A stretch of 64,000 nucleotides of DNA, taken from assembly GCF_004126535.1 (NCBI RefSeq), contig NZ_PPCV01000004.1, forward strand, positions 124,001-188,000. Reading direction: 5' to 3'. This document shows positions 42,555-52,060 of this stretch, piece by piece (position 1 is the stretch's first letter; each line of letters begins with the position of its first letter). The translations under genes were made by a program, and so were the position numbers. This stretch comes from Propioniciclava flava. GTDB taxonomy: Bacteria; Actinomycetota; Actinomycetes; Propionibacteriales; Propionibacteriaceae. Below the pieces are notes generated by a model that saw only the letters and a list, made by a program, of their open reading frames with translations, was not told the origin of the DNA and ran no database searches.

Positions 42555-43418
42555 GTGAAGGAAGTATCCGGCTCGTCGCTGTACGCCGCCGACGTCAGTC
42601 TCGCCTACGGCCCCCTCCGCGTGGTCGAAGACGCCTCGCTCAGCGTGACGGCCGGTCGCGTCCTGGCGCTCGTGGGCCCCAACGGGTCGGGAAAATCGAC
42701 GCTGCTGCGCGGCATGGCGCGGTTGCACTCATTGTCATCGGGTCGTCTTGAACTCGCCGACGCGGATGCGTCCCCGATCGACGCCGCAGCGTTGTCACCC
42801 AAGGAATACGCGATGCGGTTGGCCATGCTCACTCAGCAGCGTCCCACCCCCGCAGGCATGACGGTGCGCGAGGTCGTCTCGCTGGGGCGGCACCCGCACA
42901 AGACGCGCTGGCTCGGCACCGACCCCGACGGTCCCGCAGCGATCAAACGGGCTCTGGAACTGGCGCAGGTCACGGATCTGGCACAGCGTCCTGTCGATGA
43001 ACTCTCAGGGGGGCAACTGCAGCGCGTGTGGCTCGCCAGCTGCCTCGCGCAAGGCACTGACGTCCTCCTGCTCGACGAGCCCACCAACCACCTTGACCTG
43101 CGCCACCAGGCCGACCTGCTGGACCTGATCCGGGGCCTGGCCGACGACCACGGCGTCGCCGTCGGAGTCGTCCTGCACGACCTGAACCACGCCGCCATCG
43201 TCGCCGACGACGTCGCGCTCCTCGTCGAGGGGCGGATCGTTGCCACCGGCACACCCCGCGAGGTCCTCACCGAGGCACGGCTGAGCCACGCCTACGGCGT
43301 CCCGATCCAGGTCCGCGACGACGAAGACGTGCTGCAGGTGCGTCCGCTGCCTCACTGTCTGCACCGCACCCGCCGAACCCCCGCTGTCGCGTCGGCCAGG
43401 GACGCCCTGATCGCCTGA
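42555..43418 (+). CDS. Iron-siderophore ABC transporter ATP-binding protein
   Basis: This is the ATPase of the siderophore importer. The 287-residue protein has Walker A GPNGSGKST at 41-49, signature LSGGQLQRVW, Walker B VLLLDEPTNHLDL and a switch histidine in VGVVLHDLNHA, all typical of FecE/FepC proteins. The GTG at 42555 begins the domain; an upstream TTG would place the start inside the iron box. It is first in the operon, ahead of the binding protein, permease and siderophore-interacting protein. That order is unusual but the set is complete. Confidence 0.94.
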   Translation: MKEVSGSSLYAADVSLAYGPLRVVEDASLSVTAGRVLALVGPNGSGKSTLLRGMARLHSLSSGRLELADADASPIDAAALSPKEYAMRLAMLTQQRPTPAGMTVREVVSLGRHPHKTRWLGTDPDGPAAIKRALELAQVTDLAQRPVDELSGGQLQRVWLASCLAQGTDVLLLDEPTNHLDLRHQADLLDLIRGLADDHGVAVGVVLHDLNHAAIVADDVALLVEGRIVATGTPREVLTEARLSHAYGVPIQVRDDEDVLQVRPLPHCLHRTRRTPAVASARDALIA

Positions 43419-43503
43419 GATCCCCCGGGCGCGCGGTATCGCGCTGCGTGCCCGCCGACCGGCAGCCGCCGGATCGGCCCGCTCACCCGTGAGGAGAACA
43501 CCG

Positions 43504-44478
43504 ATGCCCTTGTCCCGCCGCGCAGTGCTGGGATTCGCCCTGGCTGCCCCCGTTCTGGTCGCCTGTGGCACTACCGAGGCCGCACGCACTCCCGCCCCCG
43601 GCAGTTCGGCGTCGGCCTCCGGGGGCGGCATCACCGCCACCGACTCCCGCGGCGTTACCGTGACGCTGGCCCAGCCCGCCACCAAGGTCGTCACCCTTGA
43701 GTGGGGCCCCACCGAGGACGTGCTGGCACTGGGTGTCACCCCCATCGCTGTCGCCGACCCCACCGGCTTCGCGTCCTGGGACAGCGCCGTCACCCTGCCC
43801 GCAGGGACCGCTGACGTCGGGCTGCGGACCGAGCCGAGCCTGGAGTCGATCGCGAAGGCAGCCCCCGACCTGATCTTGGGGGTCACCGGCTCCATTCCCG
43901 AGGCGGCGCTGGCCCAGGCCGAGAAGATCGCCCCGGTCTTCCTCCTCAAGGCCGCCGATGCCTCGCGTCCCCTCGAGCAGATGCGCGAGAACTTCACCAC
44001 CACCGCGAAGCTGCTGGGCAAGGAGGCCGCGGCCACCCCGATCCTGGCGGCTCTCGACGCCAAGCTCGCCGAAGGCAAGCAGAAGCTGGCCGGGCTCACC
44101 TCGCCCTACATCTTCACCTACATCAACGTGACCGGCGCCACCGCAGATCTGCGCATGCACAGCGACCGCTCCCTGCCCGGCGCGGTCGCCAAGGCGGTCG
44201 GGCTGACCAACGCCTGGACCGACGCGGGTGACCCGGCCTGGGGCATCGGTTCGATCGACCTGGAGGGCCTCACCAAGTTCCCGGCCGACACGACCGTTTT
44301 GTACTGGGCCAACGCGTCCGCGGATCCGCTGGCCACCCTCAAGGGCAACGCGCTGTGGGAGGGGCTGCCCTTCGTCAAGGACGGACGCGTCAAGCCCGCC
44401 GCGGACCGCATCTGGATCTACGGAGGCCCCTCCTCCATGATCCAGTGGATTGATGATCTGGTCGCGAAGCTCGCGTGA
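43504..44478 (+). CDS. Iron-siderophore substrate-binding lipoprotein
   Basis: This surface receptor delivers ferric siderophore to the permease. The 324-residue protein has the signal MPLSRRAVLGFALAAPVLVA and lipobox cysteine C21; the twin arginine suggests Tat export. The mature protein follows the FepB/FhuD clade: ITATDSRGVTVTLAQPATKV, LEWGPTEDVLALGVTPIAV, and DLILGVTGSIP. The ATG follows GAGGAGA. The 85-base gap after the ATPase gene has no hairpin, so the operon continues. Its stop overlaps the permease GTG (GTGA). Confidence 0.92.
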   Translation: MPLSRRAVLGFALAAPVLVACGTTEAARTPAPGSSASASGGGITATDSRGVTVTLAQPATKVVTLEWGPTEDVLALGVTPIAVADPTGFASWDSAVTLPAGTADVGLRTEPSLESIAKAAPDLILGVTGSIPEAALAQAEKIAPVFLLKAADASRPLEQMRENFTTTAKLLGKEAAATPILAALDAKLAEGKQKLAGLTSPYIFTYINVTGATADLRMHSDRSLPGAVAKAVGLTNAWTDAGDPAWGIGSIDLEGLTKFPADTTVLYWANASADPLATLKGNALWEGLPFVKDGRVKPAADRIWIYGGPSSMIQWIDDLVAKLA

Positions 44479-46565
44479 CCGCAACGACCCCCGTCCCCGC
44501 CGCGCCAGGGCCGGCGCTACTGCGGCGGGGCGGGCGCCTGCCCACGGTGTTCATGGTGGGCCTGGCACTGGTCGTCGGGCTGTCCGTGGTGCACCTCACC
44601 CAGGGCAGCGCCGACGTCCGCGCCGCCGATCTGCTGGCATGGCTGCTCGGTGACGCCTCGCGGGAGACCGGCGCGGTCGTCGTCGCCTCCCGCCTTCCCC
44701 GTCTCGGCGCGGCCCTCATCGTGGGGGCCGCGCTGGGAGCATCGGGTGCCGCGCTGCAAGCCGTCGCGCGCAACCCCCTGGCCTCACCCGACACCCTCGC
44801 CGTCAACGCGGGCGCCTACCTCGCCCTCACGGTCATCGCCGCCTTCGGCATCAGCACCGGGGTGCTCGGCGGCACCGTCATCGCCCTCCTGGGTGGGCTC
44901 GGTGCGGCGGGGTTGGCGTTCGTGCTGACCGGTGGGGGCGGCTCGACGGTGCGTCTGATCCTGGGCGGCTCCGTCCTCACGCTGGCACTCTCCTCCATCA
45001 CCTCAGCCCTACTCATCATGTTCAGCCAACAGACGCAAGGCCTGTTCGCGTGGGGTTCGGGGTCGCTGAGCCAATCCCAGCCCGCCGCCGTCGTGCAGGC
45101 GGCAGCGCTGATCGGTGCGGGTCTGATTGCCGTGGTCGCGCTCGGCGGACGCCTCGACCTGCTGCAATTGGGGGACGATCAGGCTCGCGCCCTGGGCGTC
45201 AACGTCGTGCGCAGCCGCCTCAGCGTCGTGGTAGTCGCCGTGTTCTTGGCGGCAGTCTCCGTGGCGCTGGCGGGCCCGCTCGGCTTCGTCGGCCTGTGCG
45301 CCCCTGCCCTGATCCGCCTGCTGTCCGTGCACGTTCCCGGGCTGCCTCGCCACCGCCCCCTTGTCCTGGCGTCCGCCCTCACCGGCGCACTGCTTGTCTT
45401 GGTGTCCGACGTGGCGCTGCGTGCCGTCATCGGCGCCGCCGAGGCGGCCCGGATCCCCACGGGCGTCCTCACCACACTGCTGGGCGCCGTCTTCTTGGTG
45501 GCCTTGTCCCAAGGGATGCGCACCGGACGCAGTGACGCCACCGCCGCCCTGATTGCCGCAGGGCGCTTCGCCCGCTGGTCGATCCCGATCACGCTCGTAG
45601 CGCTGGGGGCGCTCCTGGTCGGGGGAGTCCTCGCCCTCCTGGCCGGGGACGGCTGGCTCCTTCTGGGCGACGTGGCGAACTGGCTCACCCACCAGGCCTC
45701 GGGGCGCATCACCTTCGTCCTGGACGCCCGCTGGCCTCGTGTGCTGGCCGCGATCCTCGCCGGGGGTGCGCTCGCGCTCGCGGGCACCCTGACCCAGGCG
45801 GTGACACGCAACGCGCTGGCCGACCCCGGGCTGCTCGGCATCTCCGCTGGTGCGGGCGTGGGGGCGCTGGTCGTCATTATCGGCAGTTCGCGCGCAGGGC
45901 TCACCCTTCCCACCAGCGCGGTGACACTGGGGGCCCTTGCGGGTGCCCTCCTCGCCGGGGGACTGCTGTTCACCCTGGCCGCACGGGGCGGCTTCAACCC
46001 GACCCGGCTCGTGCTGGTCGGGCTCGGCATCGCGGCGGGTGCCGCCGCCCTCTCGACCCTGCTGGTGGTCAGCACCGATCCCTGGAACCAGTCCCGGGCC
46101 ATCACCTGGCTGGGCGGCTCCACCTACGGGACCATGTCCGAGAGCCTGCCCCCCGTCGCCATCCTGCTCGCCCTGGTCGGCGTCGGCGTCTACGCGGGAC
46201 GGCACGAACTCGATCTGGTGCAACTCGACGCGGACACCCCGCGCCTGCTGGGCGTCCGGCATGGGCGTGTGCGGGGACTGGCCTTGCTCGGGGCAGTGCT
46301 CCTGGCCGGGGCGGCCACCGCGGCCGTGGGCGTCATCGGGTTCGTGGGGCTGGTGGCCCCACACCTCGCGCGGCTGCTGGTCGGCCCCGAGCATCGGCGC
46401 ATGGCGGGCTTGGCCGTCGTTCTCGGCGCGCTGCTCGTCCTGGTCGCCGACACGCTGGGACGCAGCGTCTTGGCCCCCGCCCAGTTGCCGGTCGGGCTGG
46501 TCTGCGCCCTGGTGGGCGCCCCGCTGTTTTGGTGGTTGATGTACGCCCAACGAGGAGACCGATGA
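44475..46565 (+). CDS. Fused two-domain iron-siderophore ABC permease
   Basis: The 696-residue protein is two FecCD-type permease modules in one chain, like E. coli FhuB. Each half repeats the same blocks: PRLGAALIVGAALGASGAAL and PRVLAAILAGGALALAGTL, LASPDTLAVNAGA and LADPGLLGISAGAGVGA, and the ATPase contact loops LGFVGLCAPALIR and VGFVGLVAPHLAR-like near each C-terminus. About eighteen to twenty helices are expected. Fusion removes the need for a separate second permease. It overlaps its neighbours on both sides by 4 bases, so translation is coupled. Confidence 0.93.
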   Translation: MTATTPVPAAPGPALLRRGGRLPTVFMVGLALVVGLSVVHLTQGSADVRAADLLAWLLGDASRETGAVVVASRLPRLGAALIVGAALGASGAALQAVARNPLASPDTLAVNAGAYLALTVIAAFGISTGVLGGTVIALLGGLGAAGLAFVLTGGGGSTVRLILGGSVLTLALSSITSALLIMFSQQTQGLFAWGSGSLSQSQPAAVVQAAALIGAGLIAVVALGGRLDLLQLGDDQARALGVNVVRSRLSVVVVAVFLAAVSVALAGPLGFVGLCAPALIRLLSVHVPGLPRHRPLVLASALTGALLVLVSDVALRAVIGAAEAARIPTGVLTTLLGAVFLVALSQGMRTGRSDATAALIAAGRFARWSIPITLVALGALLVGGVLALLAGDGWLLLGDVANWLTHQASGRITFVLDARWPRVLAAILAGGALALAGTLTQAVTRNALADPGLLGISAGAGVGALVVIIGSSRAGLTLPTSAVTLGALAGALLAGGLLFTLAARGGFNPTRLVLVGLGIAAGAAALSTLLVVSTDPWNQSRAITWLGGSTYGTMSESLPPVAILLALVGVGVYAGRHELDLVQLDADTPRLLGVRHGRVRGLALLGAVLLAGAATAAVGVIGFVGLVAPHLARLLVGPEHRRMAGLAVVLGALLVLVADTLGRSVLAPAQLPVGLVCALVGAPLFWWLMYAQRGDR

Positions 46566-47404
46566 ATCCCTACCGCCTGTACCTGCTGCACCTGACGCAG
46601 CGGCGCGTGATCTCGACCAGCTTCGTCCGCATCACCCTGGCGGGGGAGGACCTAGGCCGGTGCAGTGACGTCCTGCTCGACCAGCGCGTGAAACTGCTCC
46701 TGGGCAGCCCTGCCAGCCTCACCGACCTGGGGGCCAGCGTCGAAGAGTGGTACCCCGCCTGGCAGAACCTCCCCGATGAGTGTCGCCCTGCGATGCGCAC
46801 CTACACCCTGGTCGCGGTGCGGCCCGGCCCCGGGGAGGCGGGAGAGGTCGATATCGACGTGGCAGTCCACCCCGTCGAGGGCCTCGCGCCGGGCATGGAC
46901 TTCGCGCTGCACGCCCCCTTAGGGACACCCGCCGGGCTCGTGGCGGCCGAGGTCGGACGCGACGGCTACCGGGACGTCGGCGTCGCCTGGCACCCCGGCC
47001 CCGCGACCGAGGTGCTCCTCGCGGGCGACGAGACCGCGCTGCCCGCCATCGCCAACATCGCCGCCACCTTGGACGCGGGCATCCGCGGCCGGATCGTGCT
47101 GGAGGTACCGCACGAGGACGACGTGCGTCCCCTGGTCGCGCCCGAGGGCGTCGCCGTGTCCTGGCGCGTCCGGGAGCGCGGTGAACGAGCCGTCGGGCTC
47201 TTTGGAGGCCGCGAGGAGACCAACGTGAGCGACGACGGTGACCTGCTGTGGGACGAGGCCCGCGGCGGGGAGGGCTGGTACGGCTGGATCGCCGGGGAGG
47301 CCGGATGGGTGCGCGAACTGCGCGCCGAAGCCAAGACGGCCGGTATCCCACGCGCCCAGATCTCCTTTATGGGTTACTGGAAGCGCGGCGCGGTCGGCGG
47401 CTGA
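46562..47404 (+). CDS. Siderophore-interacting protein (FAD ferric-siderophore reductase)
   Basis: SIP-family flavoproteins reduce the imported ferric siderophore so that iron is released in the cytosol. The 280-residue protein has the FAD-binding RTYTLV (R79, Y81, T82), the phosphate region LAPGMDFALHAPLG, the NAD(P)H-side LLAGDETALPAIANIAATL, and the C-terminal GYWKRGAVGG lysine motif that is typical of ViuB/YqjH proteins. It starts in the permease stop (ATGA) and ends the iron operon. With it the cluster covers capture, transport and reduction. Confidence 0.94.
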   Translation: MNPYRLYLLHLTQRRVISTSFVRITLAGEDLGRCSDVLLDQRVKLLLGSPASLTDLGASVEEWYPAWQNLPDECRPAMRTYTLVAVRPGPGEAGEVDIDVAVHPVEGLAPGMDFALHAPLGTPAGLVAAEVGRDGYRDVGVAWHPGPATEVLLAGDETALPAIANIAATLDAGIRGRIVLEVPHEDDVRPLVAPEGVAVSWRVRERGERAVGLFGGREETNVSDDGDLLWDEARGGEGWYGWIAGEAGWVRELRAEAKTAGIPRAQISFMGYWKRGAVGG

Positions 47405-47472
47405 GGAGGCCCGAGCGACGAGGAGTCGCAGGGCTACGCCGCAGCCGTCCACCGCGCTGCAGTGCCGGGGCG

Positions 47473-49521
47473 TCAGTAACCCTTGATCGTCACGGTCGTG
47501 CCCTGGGGGACGACCGTGCCCTCACCCGGATCGACGGAGAACACCCGATACCCGCCGTCGCGGTCGATGGGGTCCATCCCATTGACCAGCGGCTGGAATC
47601 CCGGGGTGAGGCCGGCCTTGCGGATCTGTGCTTCCGCGTCGTCGCGCTTCATGCCGCGCAGACCGTTGGGCACCGTCACCATGACGGGCCCCTTCGACAC
47701 GACGAGCGTGAGGGTGTCGCCGCGGTGGAGATCACCCGAGGCGGGATCCTGAGACACGATCGACCCCTTGGGGATCGAGTCGTGGTTGGCTTCGCTCGTC
47801 GCCAGGGTGATCTTGTTGGTCTGAGCCCACGCCTGGGCGTCGCTGAGCTTCTTCCCCGTGAAGTCGACCATGTCGACGGGGGCCGGGCCGTCGGACACGA
47901 CCAAGGCGATCGGGGTGGCCCGCTTGGCCTGCGTGTCGGGCTTCGTGTCCTGGGAGATCACGATGTTCGCACCCACGGTGTCGCTGTGGACCCGCGAGAC
48001 GTCACCCACGGTCAGGGAGGTTCCCTCGATCTGTGCGGTGGCATCGTCGAGGCTCTTGCCGACCACGTTGGGAACGGCGAAGCGCTCAGGGCCTCGCGAC
48101 ACCCACGCGGTCACCACGGCGTCGCGCAGCATGCGCTGCCCTGCCGCAGGATCGGTGCGGATCACCTGGCCGGAGGGGACGTCTTCGGAGAACTCCCGCT
48201 CGAACACGACCGACACCTGGGCATCGTGGGCTGCGCTTTGCGCGTCGGTCTGGGTCATCCGCACCAGCGTGGGGGCACTCGTGTAGCGGCCCTCGAAGAG
48301 ATACCAGCCCCCCCACGTCAGGCCCGCCACGAGAGCCAAAGCCGCGATCAGCGCCGTGATCCTCGCCCAGCGAGGACGCGGGCCGCGCGGCTGATCCTTG
48401 ACGGCGGGCAGCGTGGAAGTGTGGGGCGAGTCCGCGGAGTAGGGCGAGGGGCCGTTGCGGTAGAACGGCGCACCATCGGAGGACACGTCGAACACGGGCG
48501 AGACCGGCGTCACGGGGGTGAACTGACGCTCGGCGCCCATGCGCGGGATCCCCGAGGTCGTGGCCGGGGACGCCGACCCCTGCGTTTGGCGGACCAGGGC
48601 CGTCAACTCGGGATCATCGAGCACCCCCCGGGCCATGGCGTCACGAACGGCCCGCACATGGCTCAGGAGCACGCCCGCATCTGCCGGACGATTCTCGCGC
48701 TCCCGGTTAGCGGCGGTCGTGACGAGGGCGTCCAGGTAGGGCGGAATGCCGCCACGGCCATCGCGCCACGTCGTGGAGACCTCCAGCGAGGGCGCGGTGA
48801 TCTGGTTGTGAACGTGGCTGTAGGCCACCTGGATCGGTGTGTCGCCGGTGTGCGGCTTGCGTCCGGTCAAGAGTTCATACAAGACGATCCCGAGGGAGTA
48901 CACGTCGGAGCGTGCGTCAGCGCGTCCCTTCGTGACCAGTTCGGGAGCGATGTAGCTCACCGTGCCGATGACCAGGCCGTTGGTCGAGGCCGACGTGTGG
49001 GCTGTGACGGCGCGAGCCAGGCCGAAGTCGGCCACCTTCACCTGGCCGCGGTCAGAAATCAGCACGTTCTCGGGCTTGATGTCGCGGTGGATCAGTCCGG
49101 CTGCGTGCGCGGCGGCGAGTGCGGCCGCCACGGGTTCGATCAGGTCGAGCGCGCGCCGCGGGTCCATGGGGGCCTCACGGGTGATGAGTTGGCGCAAGGT
49201 GAAGCCCTGCACGTACTCCATCACGATGTAGGGCCGCCCGTTGTCGGTGCCCTGATCGAAGACGGCGACGACGTTCGGGTGCGAGAGGTGAGCGGCGGCG
49301 CGAGCCTCAGCATCGAAACGGGACGTGAATTCGGCAGTGTCGCTCAAGCCCTCGTTCATGACCTTGATGGCGACCGTCCGCGACAGCCTGATGTCGTGCG
49401 CGACGTAGACCGTGGCCATGCCCCCGCGGGCAAGCTTCTTAACGACCTGATACCGGTCGTCAATCACGTGGCCAACAAGGCCACCGCTGCGTTCAGTCGT
49501 CAACACATCTCTCCGCGGCAT
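47473..49521 (-). CDS. pknL: PASTA-domain Ser/Thr protein kinase (PknL/PknB type)
   Basis: This membrane kinase has a cytosolic kinase domain with ARGGMATVY, the lysine in TVAIKVM, HRDIKPENVL, and DFGLA. It is followed by a linker rich in Ser, Pro and Thr, one helix (ITALIAALALVAGLTWGGWYLF region) and four extracellular PASTA repeats that bind peptidoglycan fragments. The place matches pknL of Mycobacterium tuberculosis, but that protein lacks PASTA repeats. The start is unsure: ATG 49521 has no ribosome binding site, while GTG 49509 and TTG 49506 follow GGAGAG. It is divergent from a gene pair that includes murJ, a known partner of such kinases in wall synthesis. Confidence 0.9.
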   Translation of the reverse strand: MPRRDVLTTERSGGLVGHVIDDRYQVVKKLARGGMATVYVAHDIRLSRTVAIKVMNEGLSDTAEFTSRFDAEARAAAHLSHPNVVAVFDQGTDNGRPYIVMEYVQGFTLRQLITREAPMDPRRALDLIEPVAAALAAAHAAGLIHRDIKPENVLISDRGQVKVADFGLARAVTAHTSASTNGLVIGTVSYIAPELVTKGRADARSDVYSLGIVLYELLTGRKPHTGDTPIQVAYSHVHNQITAPSLEVSTTWRDGRGGIPPYLDALVTTAANRERENRPADAGVLLSHVRAVRDAMARGVLDDPELTALVRQTQGSASPATTSGIPRMGAERQFTPVTPVSPVFDVSSDGAPFYRNGPSPYSADSPHTSTLPAVKDQPRGPRPRWARITALIAALALVAGLTWGGWYLFEGRYTSAPTLVRMTQTDAQSAAHDAQVSVVFEREFSEDVPSGQVIRTDPAAGQRMLRDAVVTAWVSRGPERFAVPNVVGKSLDDATAQIEGTSLTVGDVSRVHSDTVGANIVISQDTKPDTQAKRATPIALVVSDGPAPVDMVDFTGKKLSDAQAWAQTNKITLATSEANHDSIPKGSIVSQDPASGDLHRGDTLTLVVSKGPVMVTVPNGLRGMKRDDAEAQIRKAGLTPGFQPLVNGMDPIDRDGGYRVFSVDPGEGTVVPQGTTVTIKGY

Positions 49522-49609
49522 GGTCGGGGAAGAGGGAAGGCATGCCGGGCCTGACCACGAGTGTAGGCAAGCCAGCCGAAGGGTCGGGCGCGACCCGCCG
49601 CAAGTGTGG

Positions 49610-49615
49610 CAGGCT
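49610..49615 (+). promoter_or_regulatory. Putative -10 element of leaderless ThiE-like gene
   Basis: CAGGCT lies 6 bases before the GTG at 49622, a variant of TAGGCT. Confidence 0.35.
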
Positions 49616-49621
49616 GGCCGC

Positions 49622-50353
49622 GTGACCGCGCTCCTGGGAATCGCCACCCGCTTGAAGCTGGCTCGCCTGATCCAGATCGTCCCCGCTGGTTCCCCGCGCG
49701 TGCGCCCGCTGGCCGCGGCCGGATTCTCCGGTGGCGCCGACATCGTGATGCTGGACGAAACCCGTTCTCCCGCCCGCGCCGAGGCGTCCACGCTCGCGGC
49801 CGTGGGAGCCGTCGCCCGGGAGACCCAGGGGCTGACCGGTCACCTCGGCCTCCCTCAGCGATTCGCGGGGAGCTATGCCGACGTCGTGTGCTTACCTCCC
49901 GAGGCCGACGACGCCGCACGCGTGCGTTCGGTGGTCGGCCCGTGGGTGCAGATCGGACGGCGCTGCCTGAGTACGGAGGCCATCGACGCGGCGCTCGCCG
50001 ATCCCGAGATCGGCTTCCTCCTGGTCGGCCCGGGGCGTGACCTGCTGCTGCACGCCAGCGCCGTGGCGCCGCCCAGCGACCCGGCCTCGCGCCCCTGGTT
50101 CGCCGTCGGCGGGGTAACGCACACCAGCCTGGATGCCGTCCTGCGCACGGGGGCGCGTCGCGTCGCCGTGGGTGGGGCCATCGTCGAGGCGTCCGACCCG
50201 GAGGCGGCTGCCCACGCGTTCAAGGAGCGGCTGCGGCAGGCCTGGCAGGACGACCCGGCCATGGAGGCCGTCACGATGGCGGCGTTCAACCCGGGCGCCG
50301 GGCTGACCTTGGCTCCGGAGGCCGACCCGTCGACGACGGAGTTGCGCCCGTGA
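49622..50353 (+). CDS. Thiamine-phosphate-synthase-like protein
   Basis: The 243-residue protein looks like the ThiE barrel: GADIVMLDETRSPARAEAST at the N-terminal side, GLTGHLGLPQRFAG in place of the usual VHLGQxD block, IGFLLVGPGRD, and WFAVGGVTHTSLDAVLRTGA then RRVAVGGAIVEASDP at the C-terminal phosphate site. The NDR and GxSxH motifs of true ThiE are not found; GRRCLSTEAI stands where GVSTH is expected. Thiamine synthesis is therefore uncertain. The gene lies between a cell-wall kinase and murJ, and overlaps murJ by 4 bases. No thiamine gene or TPP riboswitch is near. Confidence 0.65.
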   Translation: MTALLGIATRLKLARLIQIVPAGSPRVRPLAAAGFSGGADIVMLDETRSPARAEASTLAAVGAVARETQGLTGHLGLPQRFAGSYADVVCLPPEADDAARVRSVVGPWVQIGRRCLSTEAIDAALADPEIGFLLVGPGRDLLLHASAVAPPSDPASRPWFAVGGVTHTSLDAVLRTGARRVAVGGAIVEASDPEAAAHAFKERLRQAWQDDPAMEAVTMAAFNPGAGLTLAPEADPSTTELRP

Positions 50354-51969
50354 CTTCTGCGTCTCCCGCAGGCCTGGGACGCGCCGCCACGCTCATGGCG
50401 TCCGGCTCCATGGTGTCTCGGGTCCTGGGGATCGTCCGCAACGCCATGCTGGGTCTGTGTATCGGCGGCATGGGGGCCGTCTCGGACGCTTTCCAGACCG
50501 CCAACACCCTCCCCAACACCATCTTCATGCTGCTGCAGTCAGGCGTCCTGACGGCGGTTCTCATGCCCCAGTTGACCCGCGCGCTGCGCCGTGAAGCGGA
50601 CGGCAAGGCCATGACGGACGCGCTACTTAGCGCCATCGTCGCGCTGGTCGGGGTGGTCACCGTGCTGGCTGTGCTGTTCGCCGATCCCCTGGTGGCCCTG
50701 ATGGGATTGCGGGGGACGGCCCACGGCCTCGGCGTCGCCTTCGCCTACTGGTGCCTTCCGCAGATCTTCTTCTACGGGATCTACGCGGTGCTCAGCCAGG
50801 TCCTCAACGTGCGCGACCGGTTCGGTTTGGTCATGTGGACCCCGGCGCTCGCCAACGTCGTCCAGATTGCGGGGATGGCAGTCTTTCTGGGCTTGTTCGC
50901 CCGAGGTCTGCCACCCGAGGAATGGTCGCCGCTGATGGTGGCGGTGCTCGCGGGTAGCGCCACGCTCGGCATCGTCGCTCAGGCGTTGCCCCTGGTGTTC
51001 GCCTTGCCGAAGGCGGGGTACCGCTGGCGTCCGACGTGGCGCCTGCGCGGCTACGGGTTCCGCACCGCAGGCAAGGTCGCCGGCTGGATGGGGATGGCCG
51101 TGGTGATCGCCCAGGTGGGCGGCGTCGCGACGCTGGCAGCCATCAACCTCGTGTCGGAACGGGCCCGCGTCGCCGGCGACATCGTGGCGGGGCAGTTCGT
51201 CTACACGCAGGCCTTCACGATCTTCATGGTTCCCCACGGGGTCATCACGGTCTCGATCCTGACCGCGTTGCTGCCGCGGATGACCCGGGCGGTGCAAGAG
51301 GGGAACGTGGGGGCGCTGCGCGGCGATCTCGAACGAGGGCTCACGGTGCCGCTGGTGGCCATGGTGCCCATCACGGCCGCCCTGGTGGCGCTCGCGCTGC
51401 CCGCTAGCCGCATTCTCAATCCTGGCCTTGATCTGGCCTCGGTGGAGGCAATCGCCACCGCGTTCGCGCTGATGAGCGTCGGGCTGGTCGCCTACGCGAT
51501 GGTGGGGCTGCAGCAGCGCTATTCCACTGCCCGGGAGGACGGTCGTACGTACTTCGTCTTCCAAATCGTGGTGACGGTGATCCAACTCTTGGTGGCGGCG
51601 GGGATCCAGTTCTTGCCTCCGGCCTGGGGCGTCACCGTGGTGGCCCTGGGGCAGACGGTGAGCAACGGGGTCGCCGCGCTGGTTTTCCTGGTGGTGGCGC
51701 AACGCCAGACCGGGGGGCTTCCGCTGCGTCGTCTCGGTGGGCTGGCGGCCCGTCTTGTGGGGGCGGCGGTGCCAGCCGGGGGCGCGGCCTATGCCCTGGT
51801 GCAGGTCGTGGCGGGCTGGCTTGGTTGGGGGGTTTTCGGCGCGCTGGTCGCACTCGCGGTGGGCGCGGCGGCGTTCGTGGCGGTCTTCCTCGGTCTGGCC
51901 TGGGTCTTGCGCATCGACCACGTGACCACGATGGTGGGAGCGGGAGCGCGCAGACTGCGCCGATCCTGA
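50350..51969 (+). CDS. murJ: Lipid II flippase MurJ
   Basis: MurJ moves the peptidoglycan precursor lipid II across the membrane. The 539-residue protein has about fourteen helices and the MviN family start SGSMVSRVLGIVRNAMLG, DAFQTANTLPNTIFMLLQSG, then LMPQLTRALRRE and FGLVMWTPALANVVQI. Its GTG overlaps the stop of the ThiE-like gene (GTGA). The extra cytosolic kinase-like domain seen in mycobacterial MurJ is absent. The divergent PASTA kinase is a plausible regulator, as in mycobacteria, where such kinases act on MurJ through an FHA protein. Confidence 0.94.
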   Translation: MTSASPAGLGRAATLMASGSMVSRVLGIVRNAMLGLCIGGMGAVSDAFQTANTLPNTIFMLLQSGVLTAVLMPQLTRALRREADGKAMTDALLSAIVALVGVVTVLAVLFADPLVALMGLRGTAHGLGVAFAYWCLPQIFFYGIYAVLSQVLNVRDRFGLVMWTPALANVVQIAGMAVFLGLFARGLPPEEWSPLMVAVLAGSATLGIVAQALPLVFALPKAGYRWRPTWRLRGYGFRTAGKVAGWMGMAVVIAQVGGVATLAAINLVSERARVAGDIVAGQFVYTQAFTIFMVPHGVITVSILTALLPRMTRAVQEGNVGALRGDLERGLTVPLVAMVPITAALVALALPASRILNPGLDLASVEAIATAFALMSVGLVAYAMVGLQQRYSTAREDGRTYFVFQIVVTVIQLLVAAGIQFLPPAWGVTVVALGQTVSNGVAALVFLVVAQRQTGGLPLRRLGGLAARLVGAAVPAGGAAYALVQVVAGWLGWGVFGALVALAVGAAAFVAVFLGLAWVLRIDHVTTMVGAGARRLRRS

Positions 51970-51996
51970 ATCCCGGGGCGTCATTTCCGGATGGCT

Positions 51997-52014
51997 CTGT
52001 CCAACGTTGAACAG
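51997..52014 (+). promoter_or_regulatory. Probable ScrR operator upstream of scrB
   Basis: CTGTCCAACGTTGAACAG is an 18-base inverted repeat with 8 of 9 pairs, centred on CG as LacI-family sites are. It lies where the -35 of the scrB promoter should be (the -10-like TAGCGT is at 52021-52026). Confidence 0.6.
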
Positions 52015-52020
52015 GTCCAC

Positions 52021-52026
52021 TAGCGT
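52021..52026 (+). promoter_or_regulatory. Putative -10 element of scrB
   Basis: TAGCGT, 34 bases before the GTG start, downstream of the operator. Confidence 0.35.
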
Positions 52027-52060
52027 TGGTTCCCAACCGCAATGACGAGGAGGCTGGCGC

